Notes under the pieces: generated by a model | Database searches by the model: none | What the model saw: the letters and a program-made list of their open reading frames with translations, nothing else | What the model was told of the DNA's origin: nothing | In this document: piece after piece, positions 19,595 through 30,000 of the stretch | How positions within the stretch are numbered: position 1 is the first letter of the stretch | Layout of the letters: each line of letters begins with the position of its first letter | Source of the DNA: Aromatoleum toluclasticum ATCC 700605 | Lineage (GTDB): Bacteria; Pseudomonadota; Gammaproteobacteria; Burkholderiales; Rhodocyclaceae | Direction of reading: 5' to 3' | NCBI RefSeq assembly: GCF_000378245.1 | Contig: NZ_KB899493.1 | Location: forward strand, 1-64,000 | DNA length: 64,000 nt | Program-made: the position numbers and the translations under genes

Positions 19595-20239
19595 TCAGGC
19601 GCCGACGGCAACCTTCACATTGGGCTCATCGCGCCCGACCGCGCGCACAGTTTCGCGCCCCGCATCCTTGGTGTCCTTGGCATTGGCCAGCGACTGGACG
19701 TCGCCGGAAATCTCGCCGCCTTCCTCGATCAGGATCTTGCCGTAGCGGATCTTGCCGCTGACGCGCCCGGTCGAATGGATGATCAGCTGGCTACGGGCGG
19801 TCAGCTCTCCTTCGAAACGGCCGCGCACTTCCGCGACATCGATGCCGACAGTACCGGCGAACGAGCCGTTTTCGGCGATGCGGATCACGCGGCTGTCCAT
19901 TGTCGCCTCGACACGACCCTCTACGACCAATGTGTCGCAGTCGAGGATCTCGGCGCCCTTCAGTTTGACGTCCGGCCCGACGATCAGGCGGCTGCCGGTA
20001 TCCTGGGCGTTGTCGTCGATCGCGGCAGCCGCGAGGCTCGCGGCCGCAAGCGCCTTGTCGTCAGCGGCCGGAGAGAAGTCGCTGGACGATGCCGGCAGTT
20101 CGGACGAACTGCGCGACAGGCTTGCACCGGAGGACGCCGGTCCCGTGGTCAGACTGCCCGACGGAGACCGCATTGTGCCGTTGTTGCGCGAAGCCGGGGT
20201 ATCTGGAACCTTGGGGAACAGGGCGGGTTTGTTGAACAT
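19595..20239 (-). CDS. Bactofilin (polymer-forming cytoskeletal protein)
   Basis: 214 residues. A low-complexity Ser/Ala/Pro-rich N-terminal tail (about 1-80) precedes a bactofilin beta-helix core (about 85-190) with its characteristic repeats (VVEGRVEATMDSRVIRIAENG, in part). Bactofilins polymerise at the inner membrane without nucleotides and often position cell-wall enzymes; lytic transglycosylase and PilZ genes lie just beyond. Ribosome-binding site AAGGAGAG. The upstream region has a sigma-54 promoter and operator-like palindromes matching the GlrR consensus, so it is probably controlled by the adjacent two-component system. Confidence 0.9.
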   Translation of the reverse strand: MFNKPALFPKVPDTPASRNNGTMRSPSGSLTTGPASSGASLSRSSSELPASSSDFSPAADDKALAAASLAAAAIDDNAQDTGSRLIVGPDVKLKGAEILDCDTLVVEGRVEATMDSRVIRIAENGSFAGTVGIDVAEVRGRFEGELTARSQLIIHSTGRVSGKIRYGKILIEEGGEISGDVQSLANAKDTKDAGRETVRAVGRDEPNVKVAVGA

Positions 20240-20301
20240 GGTCTCTCCTTGAATCCATAAACGTTTCCGGGCCGACGGTCATCGCCCCCGTGGGCAGGCA
20301 T

Positions 20302-20317
20302 AGCATGTGCCATGCCA
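20302..20317 (-). promoter_or_regulatory. Sigma-54 promoter of the bactofilin gene
   Basis: On the minus strand TGGCATG-GCAC-ATGCT has the GG-N10-GC spacing required by sigma-54 (consensus TGGCACG-N4-TTGCW). A second, overlapping register five bases on (TGGCACA-TGCT-ATGCC) also has GG-N10-GC spacing and a perfect TGGCAC. A start would fall about 50 bp before the bactofilin ATG. Confidence 0.65.
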
Positions 20318-20389
20318 TGGAATTAAGGTGCTGAATTTCATGGATTTATTTCCGGGCGAAGGAAAATTCGCCGGGGCGGGCGCAATTTG

Positions 20390-20407
20390 TGTCGCCGGCC
20401 GGCGACA
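20390..20407. promoter_or_regulatory. GlrR (QseF) binding site, perfect TGTC-N10-GACA
   Basis: TGTCGCCGGCCGGCGACA is an 18-bp perfect palindrome matching the published enterobacterial GlrR consensus TGTC-N10-GACA. It is centred about 105 bp upstream of the start expected from the leftward sigma-54 promoter, a normal enhancer distance. It also lies about 165 bp before glrK. Confidence 0.65.
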
Positions 20408-20455
20408 GTCCACACCCAAAAAAAACACAACTTGCTGTTTTGCTTGATGTTTAGT

Positions 20456-20473
20456 GCGTCGCCAGAAGGCGAC
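20456..20473. promoter_or_regulatory. Second GlrR-like site, one mismatch
   Basis: CGTC-GCCAGAAGGC-GACA keeps the N10 spacing and differs from TGTC-N10-GACA at the first base only. The inner GTCGCC-AGAA-GGCGAC is a perfect inverted repeat. Centre-to-centre distance from the first site is 66 bp, which would suit cooperative binding. It is about 100 bp before the glrK start, so autoregulation is also possible. Confidence 0.55.
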
Positions 20474-20571
20474 ACATGAGACGTTCAGAAACACCGCCTT
20501 GCACTTGCTTACGGCGCAGGCGTCCGGTCGCCACCTACACTGTCGCGCTGGTTTACGAAGATCCTCCAGCC

Positions 20572-21975
20572 ATGTCGCGCCTTTCCTTCAGTCATTCGCT
20601 GCTTGCCAGCTTCCTGCTCGTTGCGGCGATCCTGGGCGCCACCGCGTTGGGGGGGCTGATCACGCTGGAGGAATTCGCAACACGACACCGCGAGAGCGTC
20701 GGCGACGCGCTGAAGTATTCCAGCGCAGTGCAGCAGCTGGGCGAGCGCAGCGTCGACATGGAGCGCAGTGCGCGCCAGTTCCTCGTGCTGAAGGATCCGC
20801 TGCTGCTCGAGCGCTTCGAGCGGGCGCGCGCCGAGTCGCTGGCTGCGCTGCAGACGATCGCCGCGCTGCGCGCGCCGAGCGTGAGTGCGCTGGTCGAGGA
20901 ATGGCGCTCGGCGGCCGAAGCGGCCGGCGCGGCCCTCGCGGCGGACGGTCCGGCGGAATCGGCGACGGTCGCGCTCGGCCGGGTGCCGCCGCTGAACGAA
21001 CAGCTCGCCGGCGAAGTGCAGACGCAACTTGGCCAGCAGAGCCAGGCCCTGCTCGAACAGCTGGACGCGAACCGCGGCAGGCTGGCTTGGCACGTGCTCG
21101 CTGCGATCATCGCCGCCTGCACCTTCGCGGCGCTCACGGGCTGGTGGCTGCTGCGTCCGATCAACCGCCTCGAGGCCGCGATCGAGGCGCTGGGCGAAAG
21201 CCGCTTCGACGAGCAGGTGGCGATTCCCGGACCGGCCGACCTGCGCCGCGTCGGCCGCCGTCTGGACTGGTTGCGCCTGCGGCTGGCGGATTTCGAGGCG
21301 AACCGCAACCGCGTGCTGCGCCACGTGTCGCACGAGCTGAAGACGCCGCTCGCGTCGGTGCGCGAAGGGATCGCGCTGCTGGAAGACGGCGTGGTCGGCG
21401 ACCTGAGCGGTGAGCAACGGGAGGTCGTCGCGATCCTGCAGCACAACACGCGAGAGTTGCAGGAGCGCATCGAAGATCTGTTGGGTTATAACGCCGCCGT
21501 GTTCCACGCGCGCAACCTGCGCCGACGCCCGGTGATGCTGCGCGCGCTGGCCGAATCGGTGATTGCGGAGCAGCAGTTGCCGATCCAGACCCGCAACCTG
21601 AAGGTCGTGCTGCACGGCAATCCGCCGGCGTTCAGCGCCGACCCCGAAAAATTGCGCATCGTGCTGGCGAACCTGCTCGCGAACGCGGTGTCCTTCAGCC
21701 CCCGCGACGGCGAGATCCGCGTGACGCTGAGTACCCACCCCGGCTGGGTGCGCGTCGACTGCCTCGATGAAGGGCCGGGCGCCGCGGCGGAGGAGGCCGA
21801 ACGCATTTTCGACCCCTTCTTCCAGGGCACCCGGCAGCCGGACGAGCCACGCCACGGGAGCGGACTCGGGCTGTCGATCGTGCGTGAGTTCGTCGTCGCC
21901 CACGGCGGACGCGTCGGACTGCAGCCGTCGGCAAGAGGTGCCTATTTCAGGATCGAACTTCCGAATGAGCGTTAA
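20572..21975 (+). CDS. glrK: Sensor histidine kinase GlrK (QseE)
   Basis: 467 residues, inner-membrane kinase. Membrane segments at about 10-32 and 172-194 flank a periplasmic helical sensor, then HAMP (about 195-245), the phospho-acceptor His254 in HVSHELKTPL, and the ATPase domain with DEGPG and GSGLGLSI. With qseG and glrR directly downstream it matches the enterobacterial qseE-qseG-qseF (glrK-glrR) order. The ATG at 20572 is chosen because it gives a normal N-terminal anchor. The gene overlaps qseG by 11 nt. Confidence 0.92.
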   Translation: MSRLSFSHSLLASFLLVAAILGATALGGLITLEEFATRHRESVGDALKYSSAVQQLGERSVDMERSARQFLVLKDPLLLERFERARAESLAALQTIAALRAPSVSALVEEWRSAAEAAGAALAADGPAESATVALGRVPPLNEQLAGEVQTQLGQQSQALLEQLDANRGRLAWHVLAAIIAACTFAALTGWWLLRPINRLEAAIEALGESRFDEQVAIPGPADLRRVGRRLDWLRLRLADFEANRNRVLRHVSHELKTPLASVREGIALLEDGVVGDLSGEQREVVAILQHNTRELQERIEDLLGYNAAVFHARNLRRRPVMLRALAESVIAEQQLPIQTRNLKVVLHGNPPAFSADPEKLRIVLANLLANAVSFSPRDGEIRVTLSTHPGWVRVDCLDEGPGAAAEEAERIFDPFFQGTRQPDEPRHGSGLGLSIVREFVVAHGGRVGLQPSARGAYFRIELPNER

Positions 21976-22618
21976 CTTGACCCACGACCAACCGCGCATC
22001 CGCATCGCCACATCGCACCGCGGACGCAGGGCAGTTGCCGGCCTTACCCTGGCGGTTGCGGCGGCCCTGGCCGGCTGCTCGACCGTGCGCAGCGCAACGG
22101 CAGAGCTGCCCGCGCTGCCGCAGATGCCACCCCTGCTCGGCAGCAGCAATACACCGGTGCGCAACGCCCTCGCCTACCACGAAACGATTCGCGGCATGAA
22201 CGGCACCGAACTCGCCCGCGAACGCTCGACGCTGTCCGGCGCCGGCAATGCCCCGCTCACGCAGATGAAGCAGGCGATGCTGCTGAGCCATCCGCAGGGA
22301 AACAACAACCTGCAGCGCGCGCAGTCCTTGCTGGAGGCAATCAGCGGATCGGATAAGGCGGACGCCGTGGCGCTGCACCCGCTCGCCCGCCTGCTGGCCG
22401 AACACGTGCAGGAACGCGCGCGCCTGGAGAGCACCGCGGAACGCCTCACGCAGCAGCTCGAACGTACCGGACAGCAACTCAAGGATGCCCAGAAACAGAG
22501 CGACCAGCTTCAGGAGAAGCTCGACGCATTGACCGAAATCGAACGCACACTGCCGGCGCGCCCGTCCGCGCCGACACCACCGCTGCCGTCGGCGCGGGAA
22601 AGGAGAAACGATAAATGA
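21965..22618 (+). CDS. qseG: QseG-like outer-membrane lipoprotein
   Basis: 217 residues. The lipobox LAGC ends at Cys38 after a long n-region. A mostly helical middle and a predicted coiled coil (about 155-195, heptads in RLTQQLERTGQQLKDAQK) precede a Pro-rich tail. In enterobacteria QseG lies between kinase and regulator genes and interacts with the kinase. Sequence similarity here is weak, so the name rests largely on gene order, lipobox and coiled coil. It overlaps glrK by 11 nt, and its TGA overlaps the glrR ATG (ATGA). Confidence 0.8.
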   Translation: MSVNLTHDQPRIRIATSHRGRRAVAGLTLAVAAALAGCSTVRSATAELPALPQMPPLLGSSNTPVRNALAYHETIRGMNGTELARERSTLSGAGNAPLTQMKQAMLLSHPQGNNNLQRAQSLLEAISGSDKADAVALHPLARLLAEHVQERARLESTAERLTQQLERTGQQLKDAQKQSDQLQEKLDALTEIERTLPARPSAPTPPLPSARERRNDK

Positions 22619-24051
22619 GGACGAGCCCGACCACGACAGGCGACGCAAGGACGGCGCAGGATGGCGCGCATCTGCTGCTCGTCGACGACGACGCCGACCT
22701 GCTGCGGCTGCTGTCGATGCGACTGCGCGCGAGCGGTTATCGCGTCAGCACCGCCGAAAGCGCCGAGTCCGCCTTGGCCTGCCTGGCGGTGGAACGCTTC
22801 AGCCTGGTATTGAGCGACGTGCGCCTGCCGGACCGCGACGGACTGCTGCTGTTCGAGGAGATCCGTCAGACCTGGCCGGCGCTGCCGGTGATCCTGCTGA
22901 CCGCCCATGGCACCATCCCGGATGCGGTGGAGGCGACCTCGCGCGGGGTGTTCGGCTATCTGACCAAGCCCTTCGACAGCAAGGCGCTGCTCGGCAAGAT
23001 CGCGCAGGCGCTGCAGATCGGCGGCACGCCTCACGCCTCCTGCGAGGAGCGCAAGGCGGCAACGGGCTGGCGCGACGGGATCATCAGCCACAGCAGCCGC
23101 ATGGCGACGGTGCTGGACGAGGCCCAGCTCGTCGCCGCCTCCGACGCCAGCGTGCTCATACGCGGCGACAGCGGCACCGGCAAGGAGCTGCTGGCGCGTG
23201 CGATCCACGAGGCCAGCCCGCGCGCGGCCTGCCCCTTCATCGCGATCAACTGCGGCGCGATTCCCGAGCAACTGCTCGAATCGGAACTCTTCGGCCACAT
23301 GAAGGGCGCCTTCACTGGCGCAGCAAGCGCACACACGGGCCTGTTCCAGGCCGCGGATGGCGGCACGGTCTTCCTCGACGAGATCGGCGACATGCCGCTC
23401 GCACTGCAGGTGAAGCTGCTGCGGGTGCTGCAGGAGCGGGCGGTGCGTCCGGTCGGCGCGAGCCGCGCGCTGGCCATCGACGTGCGCATCCTCTCGGCGA
23501 CCCACCGCGACCTCGAAGCGGCGCTGGTCGCCGGGACGTTCCGCGAAGACCTGTTCTATCGCCTGAACGTCGTGTGCCTGAACCTGCCGACGCTGGACGA
23601 ACGGCGCGAGGACATCCCGCTGCTGGCGAATCACTTCCTGCGGGGGCTCGCGCGCAAGTACCAGAAGCGGCTGCGCGGCTTCGCCCCGGAAGCGCTCGAG
23701 GCACTGACCACCGCCGCCTGGCCGGGCAACATCCGCCAGTTGCAGAACGTGGTGGAACAGGCCAGCGCACTCGCGACGACACCGCTGATCCCCCTTGCAC
23801 TGGTGGAGCGTGCGTTGCGCGGGCCGAGCATCGAGGCGCTGAGCTACGCCGAAGCGAAATTGCGCTTCGAGCGCAACTACCTGATCCAGCTGCTGAAGCT
23901 CACCGATGGCAACGTATCCGACGCCGCCCGCCTCGCGGACCGCAACCGCACCGAGTTCTACCGCCTGCTGCAGCGGCACTCACTGACCCCCAGCCTGTTC
24001 CGCAGCGACAGCGCCGATGTCGCCCGCGAGCGACAGCAGGAATTCCACTGA
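22615..24051 (+). CDS. glrR: Sigma-54-dependent response regulator GlrR (QseF)
   Basis: 478 residues. Receiver domain (about 18-135) with phospho-acceptor Asp68 in LSDVR, AAA+ domain with Walker A GDSGTGKE (184-191) and the sigma-54-contacting GAFTGA loop (231-236), and a C-terminal Fis-type helix-turn-helix. It should activate sigma-54 promoters. Exact TGTC-N10-GACA sites upstream of both flanking genes suggest its local targets. Translationally coupled to qseG. Confidence 0.93.
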   Translation: MRTSPTTTGDARTAQDGAHLLLVDDDADLLRLLSMRLRASGYRVSTAESAESALACLAVERFSLVLSDVRLPDRDGLLLFEEIRQTWPALPVILLTAHGTIPDAVEATSRGVFGYLTKPFDSKALLGKIAQALQIGGTPHASCEERKAATGWRDGIISHSSRMATVLDEAQLVAASDASVLIRGDSGTGKELLARAIHEASPRAACPFIAINCGAIPEQLLESELFGHMKGAFTGAASAHTGLFQAADGGTVFLDEIGDMPLALQVKLLRVLQERAVRPVGASRALAIDVRILSATHRDLEAALVAGTFREDLFYRLNVVCLNLPTLDERREDIPLLANHFLRGLARKYQKRLRGFAPEALEALTTAAWPGNIRQLQNVVEQASALATTPLIPLALVERALRGPSIEALSYAEAKLRFERNYLIQLLKLTDGNVSDAARLADRNRTEFYRLLQRHSLTPSLFRSDSADVARERQQEFH

Positions 24052-24081
24052 ATCAGAGACTTGCGTCAATATGCCAACCGC

Positions 24082-24099
24082 TGTCGGGGAATAACGACA
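24082..24099. promoter_or_regulatory. GlrR binding site upstream of the BON gene
   Basis: TGTC-GGGGAATAAC-GACA matches the published GlrR consensus exactly and extends to TGTCG..CGACA. It is centred about 130 bp upstream of the start expected from the sigma-54 promoter below, and 31 bp after the glrR stop codon. Confidence 0.7.
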
Positions 24100-24195
24100 C
24101 TTTTTGACCCAGCGGGGCAAGCCGGGCGTGGCGCGGATGCGGAAATGCGTCGGGAAACCCGCCCGACCCGCGTCCGCAAAGACCTTGAGGGCAGC

Positions 24196-24211
24196 TGGCA
24201 CGCCACCTGCT
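24196..24211 (+). promoter_or_regulatory. Sigma-54 promoter of the BON gene
   Basis: TGGCACG-CCAC-CTGCT differs at one base from the consensus TGGCACG-N4-TTGCW, and GG and GC are exactly 10 bp apart. Transcription would start near 24222, leaving a leader of about 60 nt before the GTG start. Confidence 0.75.
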
Positions 24212-24280
24212 GTAAGAAGAGCCAAGCGCGTCCCCAACCGCGCGTGCAACTACCTGACTCTTCGCAGAAGGAGCCCCGAC

Positions 24281-24622
24281 GTGATTACCCGCAAGAACAT
24301 CGTTTCCTTACTTACTACCAGTGCAATCGCATTCTGTATCGGCACACCGGCACGGGCTGACAGCCTCGTGGCGGCGGCACAGGCAACGGCGGCCGTGGTG
24401 CGCGACGAACACGATCACAACCTCCAGCGCGACATCAAGACGGCGATCGGTGCGGACCCCGAACTGAACACCGCGCACATCGCGGTCTCCGCGCATGCTG
24501 GGCGCGTGACGCTGGCCGGCGTCGCCGTCAACGAGGATCAACGCGCCCGCGCCCAGCGTACGGTGCTGAACGTGCGCGGAGTGCGTCTGGTCGAGAACGC
24601 GCTGGAACTGGCAGAACGCTGA
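24281..24622 (+). CDS. Periplasmic BON-domain protein
   Basis: 113 residues. A signal peptide (cleavage near GTPARA) is followed by one BON domain (about 45-110; HIAVSAHAGRVTLAGVAVNE in part). BON domains bind phospholipid or peptidoglycan surfaces, as in OsmY and DolP, which protect the envelope under stress. The GTG start at 24281 follows GAAGGAGCCCCGAC. A sigma-54 promoter and a GlrR site upstream suggest control by the adjacent GlrK-GlrR pair. Confidence 0.88.
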   Translation: MITRKNIVSLLTTSAIAFCIGTPARADSLVAAAQATAAVVRDEHDHNLQRDIKTAIGADPELNTAHIAVSAHAGRVTLAGVAVNEDQRARAQRTVLNVRGVRLVENALELAER

Positions 24623-24663
24623 ACCGTCGGCGCGCCGCCGGTGCCGGGCCTCCCCCCGCCTGG

Positions 24664-26109
24664 TCAGCCGGTGCCGCCGACGGTCAGCCCGTCGAGGCGC
24701 AGCGTGGGCTGGCCGACCCCTACCGGTACGCTCTGGCCGTCCTTGCCGCAGGTGCCGACACCGGGATCGAGCGCCATGTCGTTGCCGATCATCGACACGC
24801 GCGTGAGCGCATCCGGGCCGTTGCCGATCAGCGTCGCCCCCTTCACCGGGCGAGTGACCTTGCCGTTCTCGATGAGGTAAGCCTCGGCGGTCGAGAACAC
24901 GAACTTGCCCGACGTGATGTCGACCTGGCCGCCGCCGAAGTTCACCGCGTACAGGCCCTTCTTCACCGACTTGATGATCTCTTCGGGCGCCTTGTCGCCG
25001 TTCAGCATGTAGGTGTTGGTCATGCGCGGCAGCGGCAGGTGGGCGAAGGACTCGCGCCGGCCGTTGCCGGTAGGCTTCACGCCCATCAGGCGGGCGTTCA
25101 TCGTGTCCTGCATGTAGCCGGTGAGGATGCCGTCCTCGATCAGCACCGTGCGCTCGGTCGGATTGCCCTCGTCGTCGATGGTCAGCGAACCGCGACGGTC
25201 CGGCAGCGTGCCGTCGTCGACGACCGTGACGCCCTTCGCCGCGACCTGCTGGCCCATGCGCCCTGAGAACGCGGAGCTGCCCTTGCGGTTGAAATCGCCT
25301 TCGAGGCCGTGGCCGATCGCCTCGTGCAGCAGGATGCCGGGCCAGCCGGGGCCGAGCACGACGCTCATCGTGCCCGCAGGCGCGGGCCCTGCGGCGAGGT
25401 TCACGCTCGCCTGATGCACCGCCGCGCGCGCATATTCCTGCAGGCGCCCGTCGTCGAAATAGCCGTAGTCGAAGCGCCCGCCGCCGCCCGCACTGCCCTG
25501 CTCGCGGTGGCCCTTGTCTTCCATGATCACGGTGACCGACACGCGCACGAGCGGGCGCACGTCGGCTGCCATGTGGCCGTCGCTGCGTGCGACGAGCACG
25601 ACTTCCCACGAGCCGGCGATGTGCGCCATGACCTGCGTGACACGCGGATCCTCGCCACGCGCGAAGCCTTCGAGGCGCTCGAGGAGCTTCACCTTGGCGG
25701 TGTCGTCGAGCGACGCGAGCGGGTCTTCGCCACGGTACAGGCGCGACTTGCCGGAATGCGGGGCAATCGCTAAGCTGCGTCGCCCGCCCGCCTCGGCGAT
25801 CGCGCGCGTCGCTTCGGCCGCCGACGTCAGCGCCGGCAGCGAGATGTCGTCGGAGTAGGCGAAGGCCGTCTTCTCGCCGCTGATCGCGCGCACGCCGACG
25901 CCCTGCTCGATGTTGAAGCTGCCGGACTTGACGATGCCTTCCTCGAGGCTCCAGCCCTCGGAACGGTGGTACTGGAAGTACAGGTCGGCGTAGTCGAGGC
26001 GATGGCGCATCAGCTTGCGGAACACCTTCTCGATTTCCGCCTCGCCCAGATCGTAGGGGTTGAGGAGGTAGCGGTCGGCGACCTTGAGGGGGTTCTGTGC
26101 TCGGCTCAT
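24664..26109 (-). CDS. tldD: Metalloprotease TldD
   Basis: 481 residues, the usual length. Zinc ligands are in [13 protein letters not shown] (HExxxH), and a C-terminal cysteine lies in VGTCGKDGQ. TldD works with TldE on small modified peptides such as microcins and on CcdA. TldE is not in the window. The ribosome-binding site is weak. It follows the amidase gene on the same strand across about 70 bp. Confidence 0.95.
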   Translation of the reverse strand: MSRAQNPLKVADRYLLNPYDLGEAEIEKVFRKLMRHRLDYADLYFQYHRSEGWSLEEGIVKSGSFNIEQGVGVRAISGEKTAFAYSDDISLPALTSAAEATRAIAEAGGRRSLAIAPHSGKSRLYRGEDPLASLDDTAKVKLLERLEGFARGEDPRVTQVMAHIAGSWEVVLVARSDGHMAADVRPLVRVSVTVIMEDKGHREQGSAGGGGRFDYGYFDDGRLQEYARAAVHQASVNLAAGPAPAGTMSVVLGPGWPGILLHEAIGHGLEGDFNRKGSSAFSGRMGQQVAAKGVTVVDDGTLPDRRGSLTIDDEGNPTERTVLIEDGILTGYMQDTMNARLMGVKPTGNGRRESFAHLPLPRMTNTYMLNGDKAPEEIIKSVKKGLYAVNFGGGQVDITSGKFVFSTAEAYLIENGKVTRPVKGATLIGNGPDALTRVSMIGNDMALDPGVGTCGKDGQSVPVGVGQPTLRLDGLTVGGTG

Positions 26110-26182
26110 TGTTCGTCCAGGTTGAGGTGTCCGCTCGGTTCGACACGGACAACGCGAATAAGGTCAAAAGGCAGGGGCGCGC

Positions 26183-27036
<854 letters not shown>

Positions 27037-27040
<4 letters not shown>

Positions 27041-30000
27041 TCCTGCTTCGATGAATCCGCCGCACCGGGGGGCGTGACGGAAATTTTCTCGACTTTCGGA
27101 TCGGCCCAGTTGCCGGTGATCGAATAACTGAACGCGAACATCTTCTCGATCGGATCGCTCAATGCCTTCTGGGCGACATAGGCGACCACGCCCGCGACCG
27201 GGTTGATGAGTCCGGCTGCGGCGCCCAGCGCGACCGATTCGGCCAGCGTCGGCTGCACCCTGACGCGCAGGTCCTGCGTCTCGTCCTCGAGGTCGACCGA
27301 ACCGCTCATCCGCACCCTTGCCGAGGGGCCGCGGATCTGCAGATCCTCGGTGCGCAACTGCCCCGAAGCCGCCTTGATGCTACCGGAAATGCTGTCGAAG
27401 GCGAATCCTTCGCTGAACACGTCGCGGAAGTCGAGGGTCAGGCGTCGCGGCAGGGACTGCAGGCTGAGCACGCCGAGCAGACGCCCCATTCCGGGATTGA
27501 GCTTGCGAAACTGCCCGTCCTCGGCCTCGATCGTCATCGTTCCGGTCAGCGAGGGATAGTGGATGCGCGTCGGGGCCCCGCGCCAGGCGACCTTGCCCGC
27601 CAGCACCGCCTTGCCGCCGCGCAGCACTTCCCCGTAGCCGAGCCGGCTCGCGAGCTGGCCGGCATCGCGCGCTTCGAGGCGGAAATCGAGGTCGGTCTGC
27701 GGCCGGACGCCGGGACGCCACAGGCCGGAACCGCCCAGCTTGCCGTCCGGATTCGCGAGGGACACCGAATCGAGGTGCCACATCCCGCCGCGGTTGCGCG
27801 CCTGCAGTTCGAGACGGCCGAACTCGATGCCGCGCAGCGAAAAGCGATCGACGACGACGTCGAGGGCAGGCAGGCGGCGCGGCGGCTCTTCGTCGTCCGC
27901 AGCGCTCTCGGCCGCAGCGGGGGCGTCCGCGGCATCGTGGTTCCCGCCAAGGACGAGGCGCTTCAGACGCGCACGCAGCGTGCCGTCGCCGCCCTCTCGC
28001 CAGTCGAACTCCCCTTCGGCCTCGCGGCTCTCGATGCGCCCCTTCCAGCCACCGTCGTCGGCCCGGACGCTGAGGTGTGCGTCGCCAAGCTCGTGGCCGA
28101 AGCCCGTCAGGCGCTTCGCCCGCAGGTCCAAACCGGCGACGGCGATCGGCGGCCTCGCCGGCGTGTCCTTCTGCTCGCCTGCACCGGCGGCATCGAGCAC
28201 CTTGCGCCAGGCATCGATGTCGAATTCGTCGAGCTTCGCCGCGACCGCGAAGCCCGGTTCGCTGGCAGGAATTCCGGCATGCACGCCGACCCCGCCGCGC
28301 GCCGCGCCCCAGGTGTCGCCTTCGCGACGGCGCTCCAGTTGCAGTTCGCCGCGCCCCTCCAGCGCGACGCGCAAGCTCTCGGACTTGCCATTCGCGGGGA
28401 AGTCCAGCATCACGTGCAGCGGCCATGCGGCCGAGGCGCTCTTGTTCAGCGGCTCGGGCAGACTCGATGCGACGCCGGCCAGCGTGGAATCGACCACCAC
28501 GTGCGTGCCCTGCGAGCGCACGTCGATGTTGGCCCGCCACTCTGCACCGCCGGAGAGGTGATCGAGCCCGGGCCAATCGTGCGCCTCGCGCACGGCCTGC
28601 ACCTTGAGCGCTCCGCGGGCATCGAAGACGACGCCCCCATCCTTCGCGGTGTGCGCCGCGAGTTGCATCGGTTCGCCGTACAGGCGCGCACGCGCCTCGG
28701 GGATCGCCAGATCGCTCTCGGTGAAGCGCACGACTCCCGCCGCCTCCGTCAGCGGCGGCAGGCCGTCGACAACGGTGAGGCGATTGGCCGCGAAATGGTA
28801 TTCGCCCTTCACCGTGCTGGTATCGATGTGGCGCAGCGGCAGCACCAGCCTGAGGTCGAGCGCACCCGTCCCTTCGGCGCGCATCGCGTCGGTGAACCCG
28901 TCGATGCGCCGCGACACCGGACTCTCGGAGACGAAGCGCAGGAAATCGGCCGTCGCCCCGGCCGCTCGGCCGTGGATACTCATGATCTCGCCGCCCGGCG
29001 CGTCGAGGTCGGGCACGTCGGCGACGACGTTCGCGAGCGCAACACCGAAGATGCGCGCGCGGTCGGCCGTGATGCGCATGCCAGGCCCGTCGAAGCGCAC
29101 CTCGCCGTCGATGTTGGTGATCGACGGCCACCCTTCGGCATAATCCAGTCGCGCGCCGAATACGCGAGTGGTCACGAGGAACTCGCCCGACTTGCGGTCG
29201 CGGAAGGGGAAATCGTCAAGATTGCCCTTCAGGCGCAGGCGTGCGTCCGGCACCCGCCCGCCGACGATGCCGTGCCGCAGCCAGGTCCGCGTCTCGTCAT
29301 TCACGACGTGCGGCAGATAGCGCCACACCGCACCGCTTTCGGCACGTGTCAGGCGCGCGGTGAGGTCGATCTCGCCTGCCCCTTCGGCGGCCGGCCAGTA
29401 GCGCCCGGACGCCGTTCCGGTCGCATCGGGATTCTCGAAACTCGCGCTGTCGAGCGCGATCTCGAGACGCCCGGCGGACTGCGTCCAGCGCCCGTCCGCA
29501 CGCAGGGTCGAGAAGCCGATCCGCGACTCGGGGAAGACCGCCGGCAACTCCAGCGCAGCATTCTGCCCGGCGATGCGGAAGCGTCCGCCGCGTTCGTCGC
29601 CCTCGATCTCGCCCGACATCCCCGCGAGGCCCGGAAGAACTCCTTGCGGATTGAGCCCGATGCCATCGAAGCGGGCGCGGACCTTCCACGACTCCAGCCG
29701 GTCTGGCGCTCCGCGCCACTCCAGACGCAGGTCGTCGAGCGTACCCTGGGGCGCGAACGCCCCGAGGCGCTCGCGCACGGCCGGATCGAAAGGCAGGTGC
29801 GCCGCCAGGTTGCTGAGCACGCGGAAATCGAGGCGCCCGCTCGTGAACTTTCCCCCATCCGGCGCGCCGTCGCCCGTGCCGTGCAGCACCAGATCCAGAT
29901 CCGTCGGTGCGACCGTGAGCCCATCGTCGGTCGCGAGCTGCAACCCACGCGCAGAGAATTCCATGCCATCCGCGGTGCGCCGCCCCGAAAGACGGCCGCG

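Noticed and set aside
20410-20571. Sigma-54 promoter directly in front of glrK
   Set aside because: No GG-N10-GC pair in the rightward direction was found in this stretch, so glrK probably uses another promoter.
26128-26145. Another exact TGTC-N10-GACA, between the amidase gene and tldD
   Set aside because: It lies 19-36 bp before the tldD start with no room for a sigma-54 promoter, and its flanks are less symmetrical. About one chance match per 64 kb is expected for eight fixed bases.
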